Assembly (NCBI RefSeq): GCF_013177455.1
Contig: NZ_CP053660.1
Coordinates: 3,162,001 to 3,226,000 of the forward strand
Origin: Nocardioides marmotae
GTDB taxonomy: Bacteria; Actinomycetota; Actinomycetes; Propionibacteriales; Nocardioidaceae
Direction of reading: 5' to 3'
DNA: 64,000 nucleotides
In this document: one piece after another, positions 23,358-31,180 of the stretch
Layout: each line of letters opens with the position of its first letter
How positions within the stretch are numbered: the first letter of the stretch is position 1
The notes under the pieces: model-generated
Database searches by the model: none
What the model was told of the DNA's origin: nothing
What the model saw: the letters and a program-made list of their open reading frames with translations, nothing else
Made by a program: the position numbers and the translations under genes

Positions 23358-23765
23358 TTGACCGACCCCACGGACGCCACGCTCCCGTTCACCGTCACCG
23401 ACGACGACACCGCCCTCGCGGTCGGCTCGGGGTCGCTGCCGGTGCTCGGCACGCCCCGCCTGCTCGCCTGGTGCGAGGCCGCGACCTGCGCCGCGATCGA
23501 GCCCGCGCTGGCCGAGGGCCAGACCTCGGTCGGCACGCGGGTCTCCCTCGACCACCAGGCCGCCAGCCCGCTCGGGCAGGCGCTGGAGGTCACCGCCTCC
23601 CCGGCGTACGCCGACGGGCGGCTGCACCGCTTCACCGTCGCCGCCCGGCACGTCGAGATCGGCCCCGAGGGACCGGTCGCCGGCAAGGTGGTCGCCACCG
23701 GCGAGATCACCCGCGTGGTGGTCGACGCCGACCGGTTCCTGAGCCGGATTTCGCCAGCCTCCTGA
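23358..23765 (+). CDS. Hotdog-fold thioesterase-like protein
   Basis: A 135-residue protein resembling fluoroacetyl-CoA thioesterase-type hotdog proteins. It has the helix RLLAWCEAATCAAIEPALAEGQTSVGTRVSLDHQAAS in overlapping recognisable pieces (LAWCEAATCAAIEP, TSVGTRVSLDHQA) and the strands ALEVTASPAYADGRLHRFTV. The family has an invariant E in the helix and a T-V-G-T motif, both present. The likely start is TTG at 23358, with GGAAGGG about 10 nt upstream, immediately after the GNAT stop; no in-frame ATG is close. The physiological thioester is unknown. Confidence 0.78.
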   Translation: MTDPTDATLPFTVTDDDTALAVGSGSLPVLGTPRLLAWCEAATCAAIEPALAEGQTSVGTRVSLDHQAASPLGQALEVTASPAYADGRLHRFTVAARHVEIGPEGPVAGKVVATGEITRVVVDADRFLSRISPAS

Positions 23766-23825
23766 CATCTGGGAGACTGGCCCGTGGCCCCTCGGGGCGA
23801 CGTACATCGATCCCAGGAGGACACC

Positions 23826-23900
23826 ATGGGCAAGACCGGCCGCAAGCGCCGCGCTCGTAAGAAGAAGGGCGCGAACCACGGCAAGCGCCCCAACGCCTGA
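23826..23900 (+). CDS. 50S ribosomal protein bL37
   Basis: A 24-residue, highly basic peptide, MGKTGRKRRARKKK followed by GANHGKRPNA. The ANHGKRPNA tail and the length match the actinobacterial ribosomal protein bL37 found by cryo-EM in M. smegmatis (there MAKRGRKKRDRK... as I recall). It is commonly missed because of its size. A strong ribosome-binding site AGGAGG lies at 23815-23820, 5 nt before the ATG. It sits alone between the thioesterase gene and a terminator-like hairpin. Confidence 0.9.
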   Translation: MGKTGRKRRARKKKGANHGKRPNA

Positions 23901-23919
23901 GCGCAGGCAGACGCACTGG

Positions 23920-23944
23920 ACCCCCGAGCCACCCGGCCGGGGGT
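23920..23944. terminator. Hairpin after bL37
   Basis: ACCCCC (23920-23925) pairs with GGGGGT (23939-23944) around a 13-nt loop. It lies between bL37 and the convergent ABC ATPase stop at 23965. There is no U-tract beyond GTT, so it is a weak call. Confidence 0.5.
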
Positions 23945-23964
23945 TCGCTGCTTTCCGGGTCCGC

Positions 23965-24744
23965 TCAGAAGCCGGCGGTCGGCACCACCATCGGGGTCCC
24001 GGCGACCGGGTCCGGGACCACCACGCAGGCCAGCCCGAAGACGTGCTCGACCAGCGCGGCGTCCATGATCTCGGCGGGCGCCCCCTGGGCCACGATCCGG
24101 CCGTCCTTCATCGCGACCAGGTGGTCGGCGTAGCGGCAGGCCTGGTTGAGGTCGTGCAGCACCGTCACGATCGTGCGCCCCTCGTCGCGCAGCCGGGCCA
24201 GCAGCCCGAGCAGCTCGTACTGGTGCGCCACGTCGAGGAACGTCGTCGGCTCGTCGAGCAGGAGGTACGACGACTCCTGCGCCAGCACCATCGCGATCCA
24301 GACCCGCTGGGCCTGCCCGCCCGAGAGCTCCTCGACGGTCCGGGTGGCCAGCCCGGTCACCCCGGCGGCGACCATCGCGCGGTCCACGGCGGCCTCGTCG
24401 GCCTCGGTCCAGGTGCCCAGGAGCGACTGGTGCGGATAGCGCCCCCGGCGTACCAGCTGGGCGACCCGGATCCCCTCCACCGGCACCAGGCCCTGCGGGA
24501 GAAAGCCGAGCTCGCGCGCCACCGCCTTGGCCCGCAGGGTCGCCAGGTCGCGACCGTCCAGGACGACCCTCCCGGACGCCGGCTCCAGCAGGCGGACCAG
24601 GGCCCGCAGCAGCGTCGACTTGCCGCAGGCGTTGGCTCCCACGATGGCGGTGAAGGCCCGGTCGGGCACGGCGAGGTCGAGCCCGGTGGAGATGGTCCGC
24701 TCGCCGTAGGCGAGGGTCAGGGCGTCGGCGACCAGGCGGGTCAT
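23965..24744 (-). CDS. Iron-siderophore ABC transporter, ATP-binding protein (FecE/FepC type)
   Basis: A 259-residue ABC ATPase. Walker A is GANACGKSTLL (about 36-46) with Ala in place of the usual Gly. The Q-loop is LGFLPQG, the signature LSGGQAQRVWIA, Walker B SYLLLDEPTTFLDVAHQ and the switch histidine VLHDLNQACRYAD. All place it in the FepC/FecE siderophore branch. It energises the two permeases encoded directly upstream; ATG at 24744 overlaps the upstream stop by 4 bp. It is the last gene of a five-gene operon under an IdeR-type box. Confidence 0.93.
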   Translation of the reverse strand: MTRLVADALTLAYGERTISTGLDLAVPDRAFTAIVGANACGKSTLLRALVRLLEPASGRVVLDGRDLATLRAKAVARELGFLPQGLVPVEGIRVAQLVRRGRYPHQSLLGTWTEADEAAVDRAMVAAGVTGLATRTVEELSGGQAQRVWIAMVLAQESSYLLLDEPTTFLDVAHQYELLGLLARLRDEGRTIVTVLHDLNQACRYADHLVAMKDGRIVAQGAPAEIMDAALVEHVFGLACVVVPDPVAGTPMVVPTAGF

Positions 24745-25766
24745 CGCTTCACTTCCTTCAGCAGCAGCCAGATGAGGTAGGCCCCGCCGACCGCGGTGGT
24801 CACGACGCCCACCGGGAGCGCCACGGGCGCGAGCAGGACCTGGGCGATCAGGTCGGAGGCGGACAGCAGCACGGCCCCGGTGAGCGCCGCCGGCAGCAGC
24901 GGCACCCCGGCGGCGCCGGCGAGCCGGCGACCGACCTGCGGCGCGGCGAGCGCCACGAAGACGATCGGGCCGGCCACCGCGGTCACGGTGGCCGTGCAGC
25001 CGACGCCGACGGCGATCAGCAGCAGCCGCAGGGGGCCGAGCCGGACGCCGGTGGTGACCGCGAGCTCCTCCCCCAGCGCCGACTGGTGCAGCGCACGGGC
25101 GGCGCCCACGAGCACCACGGCGAGCACGCCCAGCACGAGGAACGGCAGCCGCACCTCGCCCCAGTCCAGGCCGTTGAGGGAGCCGGCGCTCCAGCCGGCG
25201 GCGACGATCGCGACGTCGAGCTCGGCGCGCAGCACCAGCCAGGCGTTCACGGCGGTGAGCATCGCGTTGACGGCGATGCCGATCACGACCAGCCGCAGGC
25301 CGCTGAATCCGGCGCGGATCGAGAGCAGGTAGATCACGGCGGCGGTGGCCAGGCCGGCGACGACCGAGCCGGCGGCGAGCTGGGCGGCGCTGCCGCCGAG
25401 GACCGTGATCACCAGCAGCGCCCCGGTGTAGGCGCCCGCGTCCAGCCCGATCACGTCCGGGCTGCCGAGCGGGTTGCGGGTGAGGTTCTGGAAGATGGCA
25501 CCGGCCAGCCCGAGCGCAGCACCGAGCACGAGCCCGGCGACCACCCGGGGCGCCCGCCACTCGGTGACCACCACCGATCGCGCGCCGTCGCCGGTCAGCG
25601 CGGCCCACACCTCGCCGGGCGGGTCCCAGCCGGTGCCCCGGGAGAGACCGAGGAAGGCCAGGCCGGCGGCGACCAGCGCGAGCAGCAGGCAGGCCAGGGC
25701 ACCACGCCGTTCGACGAGCAGCACCCGGCCGCCCCACGGCACCCGCAGCGTCGCCCCGGCGCTCAC
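24741..25766 (-). CDS. Iron-siderophore ABC transporter permease (FecCD family)
   Basis: A 341-residue FecCD/BtuC-type permease with about ten membrane helices. It has the family segment GAIFQNLTRNPLGSPDVIGLDAGAY (typical Q-x-x-x-x-NPLA-P-x-x-LG) and the cytoplasmic coupling region VAGPIVFVALAAPQVGRRLAG. GTG start at 25766 overlaps the stop of the second permease (GTGA). The two unlike permeases would form a heterodimer with the ATPase dimer. The siderophore type cannot be told. Confidence 0.92.
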   Translation of the reverse strand: MSAGATLRVPWGGRVLLVERRGALACLLLALVAAGLAFLGLSRGTGWDPPGEVWAALTGDGARSVVVTEWRAPRVVAGLVLGAALGLAGAIFQNLTRNPLGSPDVIGLDAGAYTGALLVITVLGGSAAQLAAGSVVAGLATAAVIYLLSIRAGFSGLRLVVIGIAVNAMLTAVNAWLVLRAELDVAIVAAGWSAGSLNGLDWGEVRLPFLVLGVLAVVLVGAARALHQSALGEELAVTTGVRLGPLRLLLIAVGVGCTATVTAVAGPIVFVALAAPQVGRRLAGAAGVPLLPAALTGAVLLSASDLIAQVLLAPVALPVGVVTTAVGGAYLIWLLLKEVKR

Positions 25767-26782
25767 AGCGCCACCGTGCCGTAGCGGCGCACGACCCAGA
25801 TCAGCACCGGCGCACCGAGGAAGGCCGTCACGATCGCGACCGGCACCTCCCCGGTGGGCAGCAGCAGCCGGCCCAGCACGTCGGCCGCGAGCAGCAGCGC
25901 CGGGCCGAGCAGCAGGCTGAAGCCGAGCAGCCAGGGCACCGAGCCCCGGGCCAGCCGCCGGGCCACGTGCGGCACGATCAGCCCGACGAACGCGATCGGA
26001 CCGGCCACCGCGGTGGCCGCACCGGCCAGCACCGTCACCAGCACCACGACCAGCACCCGGGTGCGCACCACGTGCGCCCCCAGGGCGTGCGCGACGTGCT
26101 CGCCGAGCGCGAGCGCGTCCAGCGGGCGCGAGAGCAGCAGCGCGCCGACGAGCGCGACGACCACGACCAGCACCGGCAGGGTGAGTGGGGTCTGCTCGCG
26201 CCCGGCCAGCGACCCGACCGCCCAGAACCGGTAGTTGTCGAAGACCTCGGGGCGCAGCAGCCGGATCCCCAACGAGAGCCCGGCGAGCACCGAGCTCAGC
26301 GCGACCCCGGCCAGCAGCAGCCGCACCGGGGAGTCGCGCCCCACGGCGTACACCGCGACGGTGGCGAGCAGCGCGCCGACCAGTGCGGCCGCCAGCTGCG
26401 CGACCTGGGAGCCGGACTGCCACAGCGTCTGGGCGAGGACGATCGCGAACCCGGCCCCGGCGGTGACCCCGAGGATGCCCGGCTCCGCGAGCGGGTTGCG
26501 GGTCAGCGTCTGGATCAGCGCCCCCGCGGTGGCCAGCGCGGCGCCGACGGTCACCGCGAGCAGGGTGCGCGGCAGCCGGATCTCGCGCACCACGACGTGG
26601 TCGTCGGTGCCGGCGACGTCGAGGAAGGCGCGTAGCGCCTCGACGGGCGCGATGCTGCGCGTCCCGACGCAGATGCTCGCGACGCCGAGCAGAAGGACGG
26701 CCAGGGCAGCACCGGCGAGCAGTACGCCGCGGCGTGCGCCCTCCCCGCCCGCCTGCGCCGGCCGGCGGGCGAGCTCAGTCAT
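25763..26782 (-). CDS. Iron-siderophore ABC transporter permease (FecCD family)
   Basis: A 339-residue FecCD permease partner. Conserved parts include LRAFLDVAGTDDHVVVREIRLPRTL, GALIQTLTRNPLAEPGILGVTAGAG and the coupling segment VAGPIAFVGLIVPHVARRLARG (each cited in part). A basic 30-residue lead precedes the first helix. ATG at 26782 overlaps the end of the siderophore-interacting protein gene by 8 bp; a longer frame would add an unlikely 20 residues inside that gene. Its own stop overlaps the next permease start. Confidence 0.92.
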   Translation of the reverse strand: MTELARRPAQAGGEGARRGVLLAGAALAVLLLGVASICVGTRSIAPVEALRAFLDVAGTDDHVVVREIRLPRTLLAVTVGAALATAGALIQTLTRNPLAEPGILGVTAGAGFAIVLAQTLWQSGSQVAQLAAALVGALLATVAVYAVGRDSPVRLLLAGVALSSVLAGLSLGIRLLRPEVFDNYRFWAVGSLAGREQTPLTLPVLVVVVALVGALLLSRPLDALALGEHVAHALGAHVVRTRVLVVVLVTVLAGAATAVAGPIAFVGLIVPHVARRLARGSVPWLLGFSLLLGPALLLAADVLGRLLLPTGEVPVAIVTAFLGAPVLIWVVRRYGTVAL

Positions 26783-27590
26783 CGAGCCCAGCGACCCCGC
26801 GCTTCCAGTAGCCGGTGACCGTGCTCTCGGCGCAGTGCTCACGGGCCCAGGCGCGCAGCGCCTTGACGTCGCCCGCCTCGCCGGCGGCGAAGAGGAAGGT
26901 GCGACCGGGCGGGAGCGCCAGGGCGGCCACCGCCTCGGCCAGACGCGAGCCCTCCCCGCGGTCCAGCCAGGTCACCTCGACGCCCGGCAGCGACACCAAC
27001 GGGTAGTCGCGGTCCGCCGCCTGGTCGGTGTCGATGAGCACGTGGGCCGACACGTCGGCCGGGGACTCCTCGAGCCAGCGCGCCAGCGCGGGCAGACCGG
27101 TGGTGTCGACAGCCAGGACATGGTGGTCGAAGCCCGTGGTCCAGACCTTCGCGCCGGGCGGGCCGGCGATCACGACCTCCTCCCCCACAGCGACCGTCGC
27201 GGCCCAGTCCGCGGCGAGGCCGCCCGGGTGCACGACGAAGTCGAGGTCGATCTCGCGGCGCGCCGGGTCGTGGCGCCGCACGGTGTACTTGCGCGTCGGC
27301 GGCACCGGGCGCACCCAGTCCAGGCTGTCCTCGTCGTTGGGCACCGGGTCGTTGCGGGTGCCGTCGGGGAAGGCGAAGACCACCTTGACGTGGTCGTCGG
27401 CCTGGTAGGTGTGGAAGCCCTCGAGCTCGGGGCCGGACAGGGTCAGGCGCACCATGGTCTCGGTGACCTGCTCGCGCGCGGCGACGCGCACGCGGCGTAC
27501 CCCGATCGGGTAGCCGACCCGGGCGATGCCGGTGCCGGTGCGCTGGTGCAGGGCGACCCGGGTGCCCGGCTCGGAGCGGTCGATCGACAT
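26775..27590 (-). CDS. Siderophore-interacting protein (ViuB-like flavin reductase)
   Basis: A 271-residue SIP-family ferric-siderophore reductase. It has an FAD-binding barrel with RKYTVRRHD (the R-x-Y-T flavin motif), the segment VVHPGGLAADWA typical of the family, and a C-terminal NAD(P)H domain (FLFAAGEAGDVKALRAW; CAESTVTGYWKRG). It releases iron by reducing Fe(III)-siderophore in the cytoplasm after import. ATG at 27590 lies 8 bp past the binding-protein stop. It is the second gene of the iron-uptake operon, coupled by overlap to the permease. Confidence 0.93.
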   Translation of the reverse strand: MSIDRSEPGTRVALHQRTGTGIARVGYPIGVRRVRVAAREQVTETMVRLTLSGPELEGFHTYQADDHVKVVFAFPDGTRNDPVPNDEDSLDWVRPVPPTRKYTVRRHDPARREIDLDFVVHPGGLAADWAATVAVGEEVVIAGPPGAKVWTTGFDHHVLAVDTTGLPALARWLEESPADVSAHVLIDTDQAADRDYPLVSLPGVEVTWLDRGEGSRLAEAVAALALPPGRTFLFAAGEAGDVKALRAWAREHCAESTVTGYWKRGVAGLDD

Positions 27591-27598
27591 CGGCGCGC

Positions 27599-28612
27599 TC
27601 AGCCGGCCAGCAGGGGTGCGAGCACGGAGTCGAGCTCGTCGAGGGTGCGCAGCGCGGTGCCGTACGTCGAGGCCTCGGTGAAGCGGACGCCGATCGCGCG
27701 GTCCGCCTTGACCGCCGGGAGGCTCTTCCACAGCGGGGAGTCGAGCACGTACTTCACTGCGGCGGAGGGCTTGCCGTCGTCCTCGAGGGAGTAGGTGATG
27801 ACGTCGACGTCGCCGAAGCTCTCTGGGAGCTCCTCGATCGAGGGGTACTCCGAGACGTCACCGGCGCCGCCGGTCTTCTTGGCGACCTCGCCGGGGTAGC
27901 TCGCGCCGATGTCCTCGGCGATGTTGGGGCCCCACGACCCGGCGTACTCGCGCATGAAGGAGCCCGCGCTGGTGTCGCCGTAGGCCCCGAGGTGGCCGAA
28001 GGAGGCGGACTCCAGCAGGTCGGCGTACTTCTCGCTCAGCTCGGCCGCGCGCGCCTCGTAGGCGTCACGCGCCTCCTCCCACGCGCCCAGCTCGCCGGCG
28101 GCGTCGAGGTGACGGCGGCTCAGGTCCCGCCAGCCCGAGGGCTGGGTCGGGCCGATCGCGGCCACCGGCGCGATGGACTCGAGGCGCTCCAGGTCGATGT
28201 CGACCAGCGCGGGCGCGGGGACGCCGATGATGATCAGGTCCGGCTCGGCCTCGGCGATCGCCTCGTAGTTGGTGGAGTCGGCGGTCTCGCCGGCGACCTT
28301 GGTGAGCGACTCGTAGGTCGCCAGGTCCTCCTCGCTCATCAGGTTGGTCCCGCGCTCCCAGCTCGAGATGCCCACCAGCTCGGCCCCCGCCTCGATCAGG
28401 CTCGGTACGGCGTAGCCGGTGGCCACGATGCGCTGCGGATCCGCCGGGATCTCGACCTCGCCGTTGTCGGCGCTGAAGACCCGGACCTCACCCGCCGAGT
28501 CGTCGCCCCCTGCCTCGGCGTCATCCCCGCCGCAGCCGGTGAGGGTCAGCGCCAGGACCGTGGCACCGGCGAGGACCGAGAGGAACGGACGGGTGAACGG
28601 GCGCGAGCGCAT
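27599..28612 (-). CDS. Iron-siderophore ABC transporter substrate-binding lipoprotein (FecB/FepB type)
   Basis: A 337-residue lipoprotein. Signal sequence MRSRPFTRPFLSVLAGATVL is followed by the lipobox LTLTGC, then an Asp/Gly/Glu-rich linker and a class III periplasmic-binding fold: RIVATGYAVPSLIEAGAELVG, EPDLIIIGVPAP, and the long connecting helix DAYEARAAELSEKYADLL. It captures the ferric siderophore outside the membrane. ATG at 28612 is fixed by the signal peptide. It is the first gene of the operon, and its promoter region holds the IdeR/DtxR-type box at 28653-28671. Confidence 0.93.
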   Translation of the reverse strand: MRSRPFTRPFLSVLAGATVLALTLTGCGGDDAEAGGDDSAGEVRVFSADNGEVEIPADPQRIVATGYAVPSLIEAGAELVGISSWERGTNLMSEEDLATYESLTKVAGETADSTNYEAIAEAEPDLIIIGVPAPALVDIDLERLESIAPVAAIGPTQPSGWRDLSRRHLDAAGELGAWEEARDAYEARAAELSEKYADLLESASFGHLGAYGDTSAGSFMREYAGSWGPNIAEDIGASYPGEVAKKTGGAGDVSEYPSIEELPESFGDVDVITYSLEDDGKPSAAVKYVLDSPLWKSLPAVKADRAIGVRFTEASTYGTALRTLDELDSVLAPLLAG

Positions 28613-28652
28613 GGAGCTCCTTCGACGATGCTGAAACGACGTCCGAGAGGAC

Positions 28653-28671
28653 GAAGGTAAGGCTAGCCTTA
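28653..28671. promoter_or_regulatory. IdeR/DtxR iron box
   Basis: GAAGGTAAGGCTAGCCTTA matches 14 of 19 positions of the iron-box consensus TTAGGTTAGGCTAACCTAA. The centre TAAGGCTAGCCTTA is a perfect 14-bp palindrome. It lies between the divergent siderophore-uptake operon (start 28612) and the AraC gene (start 28707), so both are probably repressed by IdeR/DtxR with Fe(II). Confidence 0.9.
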
Positions 28672-28706
28672 GCGCCGTGCAGTCGATATCTCCCGGAGGA
28701 CAGCCC

Positions 28707-29510
28707 GTGCCGTTCGCAGGACATCTCGACGCCATCGTCGAGGAGTACGGCTACGGGATCGGCCCGCCGACCGGGATGGTGGTGCTGCGCTACCGCCGCG
28801 CGGAGGGGCTCACGGTCGCCGACACCCGCGACGACCACCTGCACTGGCTCTACGTGAGCCCGGACGGCATCGTGTGCGTACGCCGCGGCGGCGCGACCAC
28901 CTACCTCGCGCCCGGCACCGGCTTCTGGGCGACCCGCGGGCACGTGCACCAGATCGCCTCTCTGTCGGCCGCCTGCGTGCTGCGCGTGGGCCTGCGCGAG
29001 GCGCCGCCCGCGCTCGAGGACGTCGGAGCGGCGCCGGTGGAGGTGCCGGCCGCCGTCCTGGACGCATTGCTCGACGTGGCCCGTCCCGGCGTGAGCGAGG
29101 AGGCGGGCCTGGCGGCGCGCGCAGTCCTGACGGCCGGCGTCGGTGCCAGCAGCGCGATCGCACCGCCCGAGGAGCGCGGCGCCGGGACCGGAAGCGGACT
29201 GGGCGCCGGCTACGCGCGTCGGGTCGCCGCCGCGCTGAGCGCCGATCCTGCCGACGACACCACGCTGCAGGAGTGGGCCGACCGGCTGCACATCAGCGCG
29301 AAGACCCTGCAGCGCGACTTCATCCGCGAGTTCGCCACGTCGTACACCGAGTGGCGCTCGCGGCTGCGACTCCAGGCCGCGCGGGCCCTGCTCCGCACGC
29401 TGCCGGTCAAGGAGACCGCGCACCGGGTCGGCTACGCGAGCGCGTCGGCGTTCGTGGGGGCGTTCACCCGCGAGTTCGGCGAGACGCCGGGCCGATGGGC
29501 CCGGCACTGA
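28707..29510 (+). CDS. AraC-family regulator of the iron-uptake locus
   Basis: 267 residues: an N-terminal cupin-like sensing domain (about 25-110; HLHWLYVSPDGIVCVRRGG, GFWATRGHVHQI) and a C-terminal AraC double helix-turn-helix (LQEWADRLHISAKTLQRDF; VKETAHRVGYASASAFVGAF-TREFGETPGRW). GTG at 28707 is chosen because GGAGGA lies at 28695-28700, 6 nt before it. The alternative GTG at 28677 is only 5 bp from the iron box and has no ribosome-binding site. It probably activates the divergent siderophore-uptake operon when the ferric siderophore is present, and is itself iron-regulated. Confidence 0.88.
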   Translation: MPFAGHLDAIVEEYGYGIGPPTGMVVLRYRRAEGLTVADTRDDHLHWLYVSPDGIVCVRRGGATTYLAPGTGFWATRGHVHQIASLSAACVLRVGLREAPPALEDVGAAPVEVPAAVLDALLDVARPGVSEEAGLAARAVLTAGVGASSAIAPPEERGAGTGSGLGAGYARRVAAALSADPADDTTLQEWADRLHISAKTLQRDFIREFATSYTEWRSRLRLQAARALLRTLPVKETAHRVGYASASAFVGAFTREFGETPGRWARH

Positions 29511-29516
29511 GGGCGC

Positions 29517-29795
29517 TCAGCCCTCGGTGATGCGGACCTGGACCTCGCGGATGCGGAGCATCACGCGCTCGCGGAGCTCGGCGGGGGCCGGCTCGGAGCA
29601 GGAGCGGGCGACGACCTGCTTGACGGTGCGCTCGAGGTCGTACTTCTCCAGGCACGGGTTGCAGGTGTCGAGGTGGACCCGGACCGCGGCGCAGTCGGCC
29701 TCGGCCAGCTCGTTGTCGATGAAGTAGACGATCTGCTCGAGGTAGTCCGCACACTGCTGCGGGTCCACGTGCTGGTGGGTGCGGGACTCGTCCAT
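29517..29795 (-). CDS. rsrA: Zinc-binding redox anti-sigma factor RsrA
   Basis: A 92-residue ZAS-family anti-sigma factor. The zinc motif H41-xxx-C45-xx-C48 (HLDTCNPC) with C15 and C35 forms the disulfide switch: oxidation by thiol stress releases zinc and frees SigR. A start at ATG 29795 makes a TGATG overlap with the sigR stop; GTG one codon earlier is possible. It is the second gene of the sigR-rsrA operon. Acidic and helical, with no membrane segment. Confidence 0.95.
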   Translation of the reverse strand: MDESRTHQHVDPQQCADYLEQIVYFIDNELAEADCAAVRVHLDTCNPCLEKYDLERTVKQVVARSCSEPAPAELRERVMLRIREVQVRITEG

Positions 29796-30442
29796 CACTT
29801 GCTCCCGTCGCGACCGACGGTCAGCAGGTCGTTGGTGCGGACGTAGTCGGAGAGCATGTCGCGCAGCTGGCGACGGCCGCGGTGGAGCCGGGACATCACG
29901 GTCCCGATGGGGGTCTCCATGATCTCGGCGATCTCCTTGTACGCGAAGCCCTCGACGTCGGCGAGGTAGACGGCGAGCCGGAACTCCTCGGGCAGGCGCT
30001 GCAGGGCGTCCTTGACCTGGGAGTCGGGCAGGTGCTCGAGCGCCTCCATCTCCGCGGACTTCAGGCCGGTCGAGGTGTGCGACTCGGCCCGGGCGAGCTG
30101 CCAGTCCTCGACGTCCTCGGACATCGACTGCTGGGGCTGGCGCTGCTTCTTGCGGTAGGTGTTGATGAAGGTGTTGGTGAGGATCCGGTAGAGCCAGGCC
30201 TTGAGGTTGGTGCCCGGCTTGAACTGGTGGAAGGAGGAGTACGCCTTGGCGAACGTCTCCTGCACCAGGTCCTCGGCGTCGGCCGGGTTGCGCGTCATGC
30301 GCATCGCGGCGGAGTAGAGCTGGTCGAGGAACGGCAGCGCGTCGCGCTCGAAGCGCAGCGAGCGCTCCTCGTCGGTCTCGGAGGCGGCGTCGACCGGGTC
30401 CACGGTCGCGGCCTCCAGCGGGTCAGTGACGGAGTCAGTCAT
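29795..30442 (-). CDS. sigR: ECF sigma factor SigR (SigH-type), thiol-oxidative stress
   Basis: A 215-residue ECF sigma factor. Region 2 shows [36 protein letters not shown] in recognisable pieces ([37 protein letters not shown]). Region 4 has [41 protein letters not shown]. With RsrA it controls thioredoxin, mycothiol and proteolysis genes under disulfide stress. ATG at 30442 is used. The frame stays open for 24 more codons to GTG at 30514, just after a GGAAT-N18-GTT promoter, which could give a longer isoform as known for Streptomyces SigR. Confidence 0.95.
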   Translation of the reverse strand: MTDSVTDPLEAATVDPVDAASETDEERSLRFERDALPFLDQLYSAAMRMTRNPADAEDLVQETFAKAYSSFHQFKPGTNLKAWLYRILTNTFINTYRKKQRQPQQSMSEDVEDWQLARAESHTSTGLKSAEMEALEHLPDSQVKDALQRLPEEFRLAVYLADVEGFAYKEIAEIMETPIGTVMSRLHRGRRQLRDMLSDYVRTNDLLTVGRDGSK

Positions 30443-30523
30443 CGCGGCCCAGCGTACTCGGAGCCGGGGTGGGGTCGGCGCGGTCGGCACGGGGCGTTCC
30501 ATCAGCACGGTCACGTCGGGGCC

Positions 30524-30549
30524 AACACGTCATCGGCGCCCCTGATTCC
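30524..30549 (-). promoter_or_regulatory. SigR/SigH-dependent autoregulatory promoter
   Basis: On the minus strand GGAAT (30549-30545), an 18-bp spacer and GTT (30526-30524) match the SigR/SigH consensus GGAAT-N18-19-GTT exactly. It lies 75-82 bp upstream of the sigR ATG and overlaps the end of the alpha/beta-hydrolase gene. It predicts positive autoregulation, with a transcription start near 30518. Confidence 0.85.
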
Positions 30550-31180
30550 CCGTCACCTCGCGCACCAGCCACTCCAGGGTGCTCTCCACCAGCAGGTCCA
30601 TCGCCTCGTCCTGGGAGACCGCGCCGCGGGCGGGGACCTTGAACCCGTGGTCACCGCCGGGGACGACCACCATCTCGACGTCGTCGGGGAACTCCTCGGG
30701 CCGGCCCATCGTGTCCCGGTCGCCCTGGACGACCAGGGTGGGCAGCCGGGCTCCGCGCAGCTCCTCGAGCCGCGAGCTCTCCGGCTTGCCCGGCGGGTGG
30801 AGCGGGAAGGCCAGCGCCAGGCAGGCGACCGCCCCCAGCCGGCGCCCGCAGCGCACGGCCGACCGCGCCCCGGCGGACCGGCCGCCGACGATGAGCGGGG
30901 TGCGGACCCGCAGCTTGTCCGAGGCCGCGACCAGGCCCTCGTCGAGGATGCGCGGGGCCGGCGCGATCCGCTTGCCGGCGACCTTCCACGGCTGCTCGAG
31001 GCGGACCACGGTGAAACCGTGCCGGGGCAGGTGGGTGGCCAGCGCGACCAGGTCCCGCGCGTCCACCCCGCCGCCGGCGCCGTGCCCGAGCAGGAGGGTG
31101 CCGACGGGCCGGGGCGCGCGGTTGGTGACGAGCCGGGCGGGCCCGTGCGGGGTGTCGACGACCCGCTCGCTCAGCGTCAC
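30530..31180 (-). CDS. Alpha/beta-hydrolase family protein (dienelactone-hydrolase-like, KANL3/Tex30 type)
   Basis: A 216-residue hydrolase. It has the oxyanion segment LLLGHGAGGGVDARDL, a nucleophile elbow GGRSAGARSA (G-x-S-x-G with catalytic Ser), LVVQGDRDTMG carrying the Asp, and GGDHGFKVP carrying the His. The substrate is unknown. GTG start at 31180 overlaps the stop of the SRAP gene (GTGA), so it is coupled to a DNA-repair gene. The last codons overlap the SigR promoter of the next operon. Confidence 0.85.
   Translation of the reverse strand: MTLSERVVDTPHGPARLVTNRAPRPVGTLLLGHGAGGGVDARDLVALATHLPRHGFTVVRLEQPWKVAGKRIAPAPRILDEGLVAASDKLRVRTPLIVGGRSAGARSAVRCGRRLGAVACLALAFPLHPPGKPESSRLEELRGARLPTLVVQGDRDTMGRPEEFPDDVEMVVVPGGDHGFKVPARGAVSQDEAMDLLVESTLEWLVREVTGNQGRR

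Noticed and set aside
28677..28706. Ten extra N-terminal codons of the AraC regulator
   Set aside because: The GTG at 28677 has no ribosome-binding site and is only 5 bp from the iron box, whereas GTG 28707 has GGAGGA at 6 nt.
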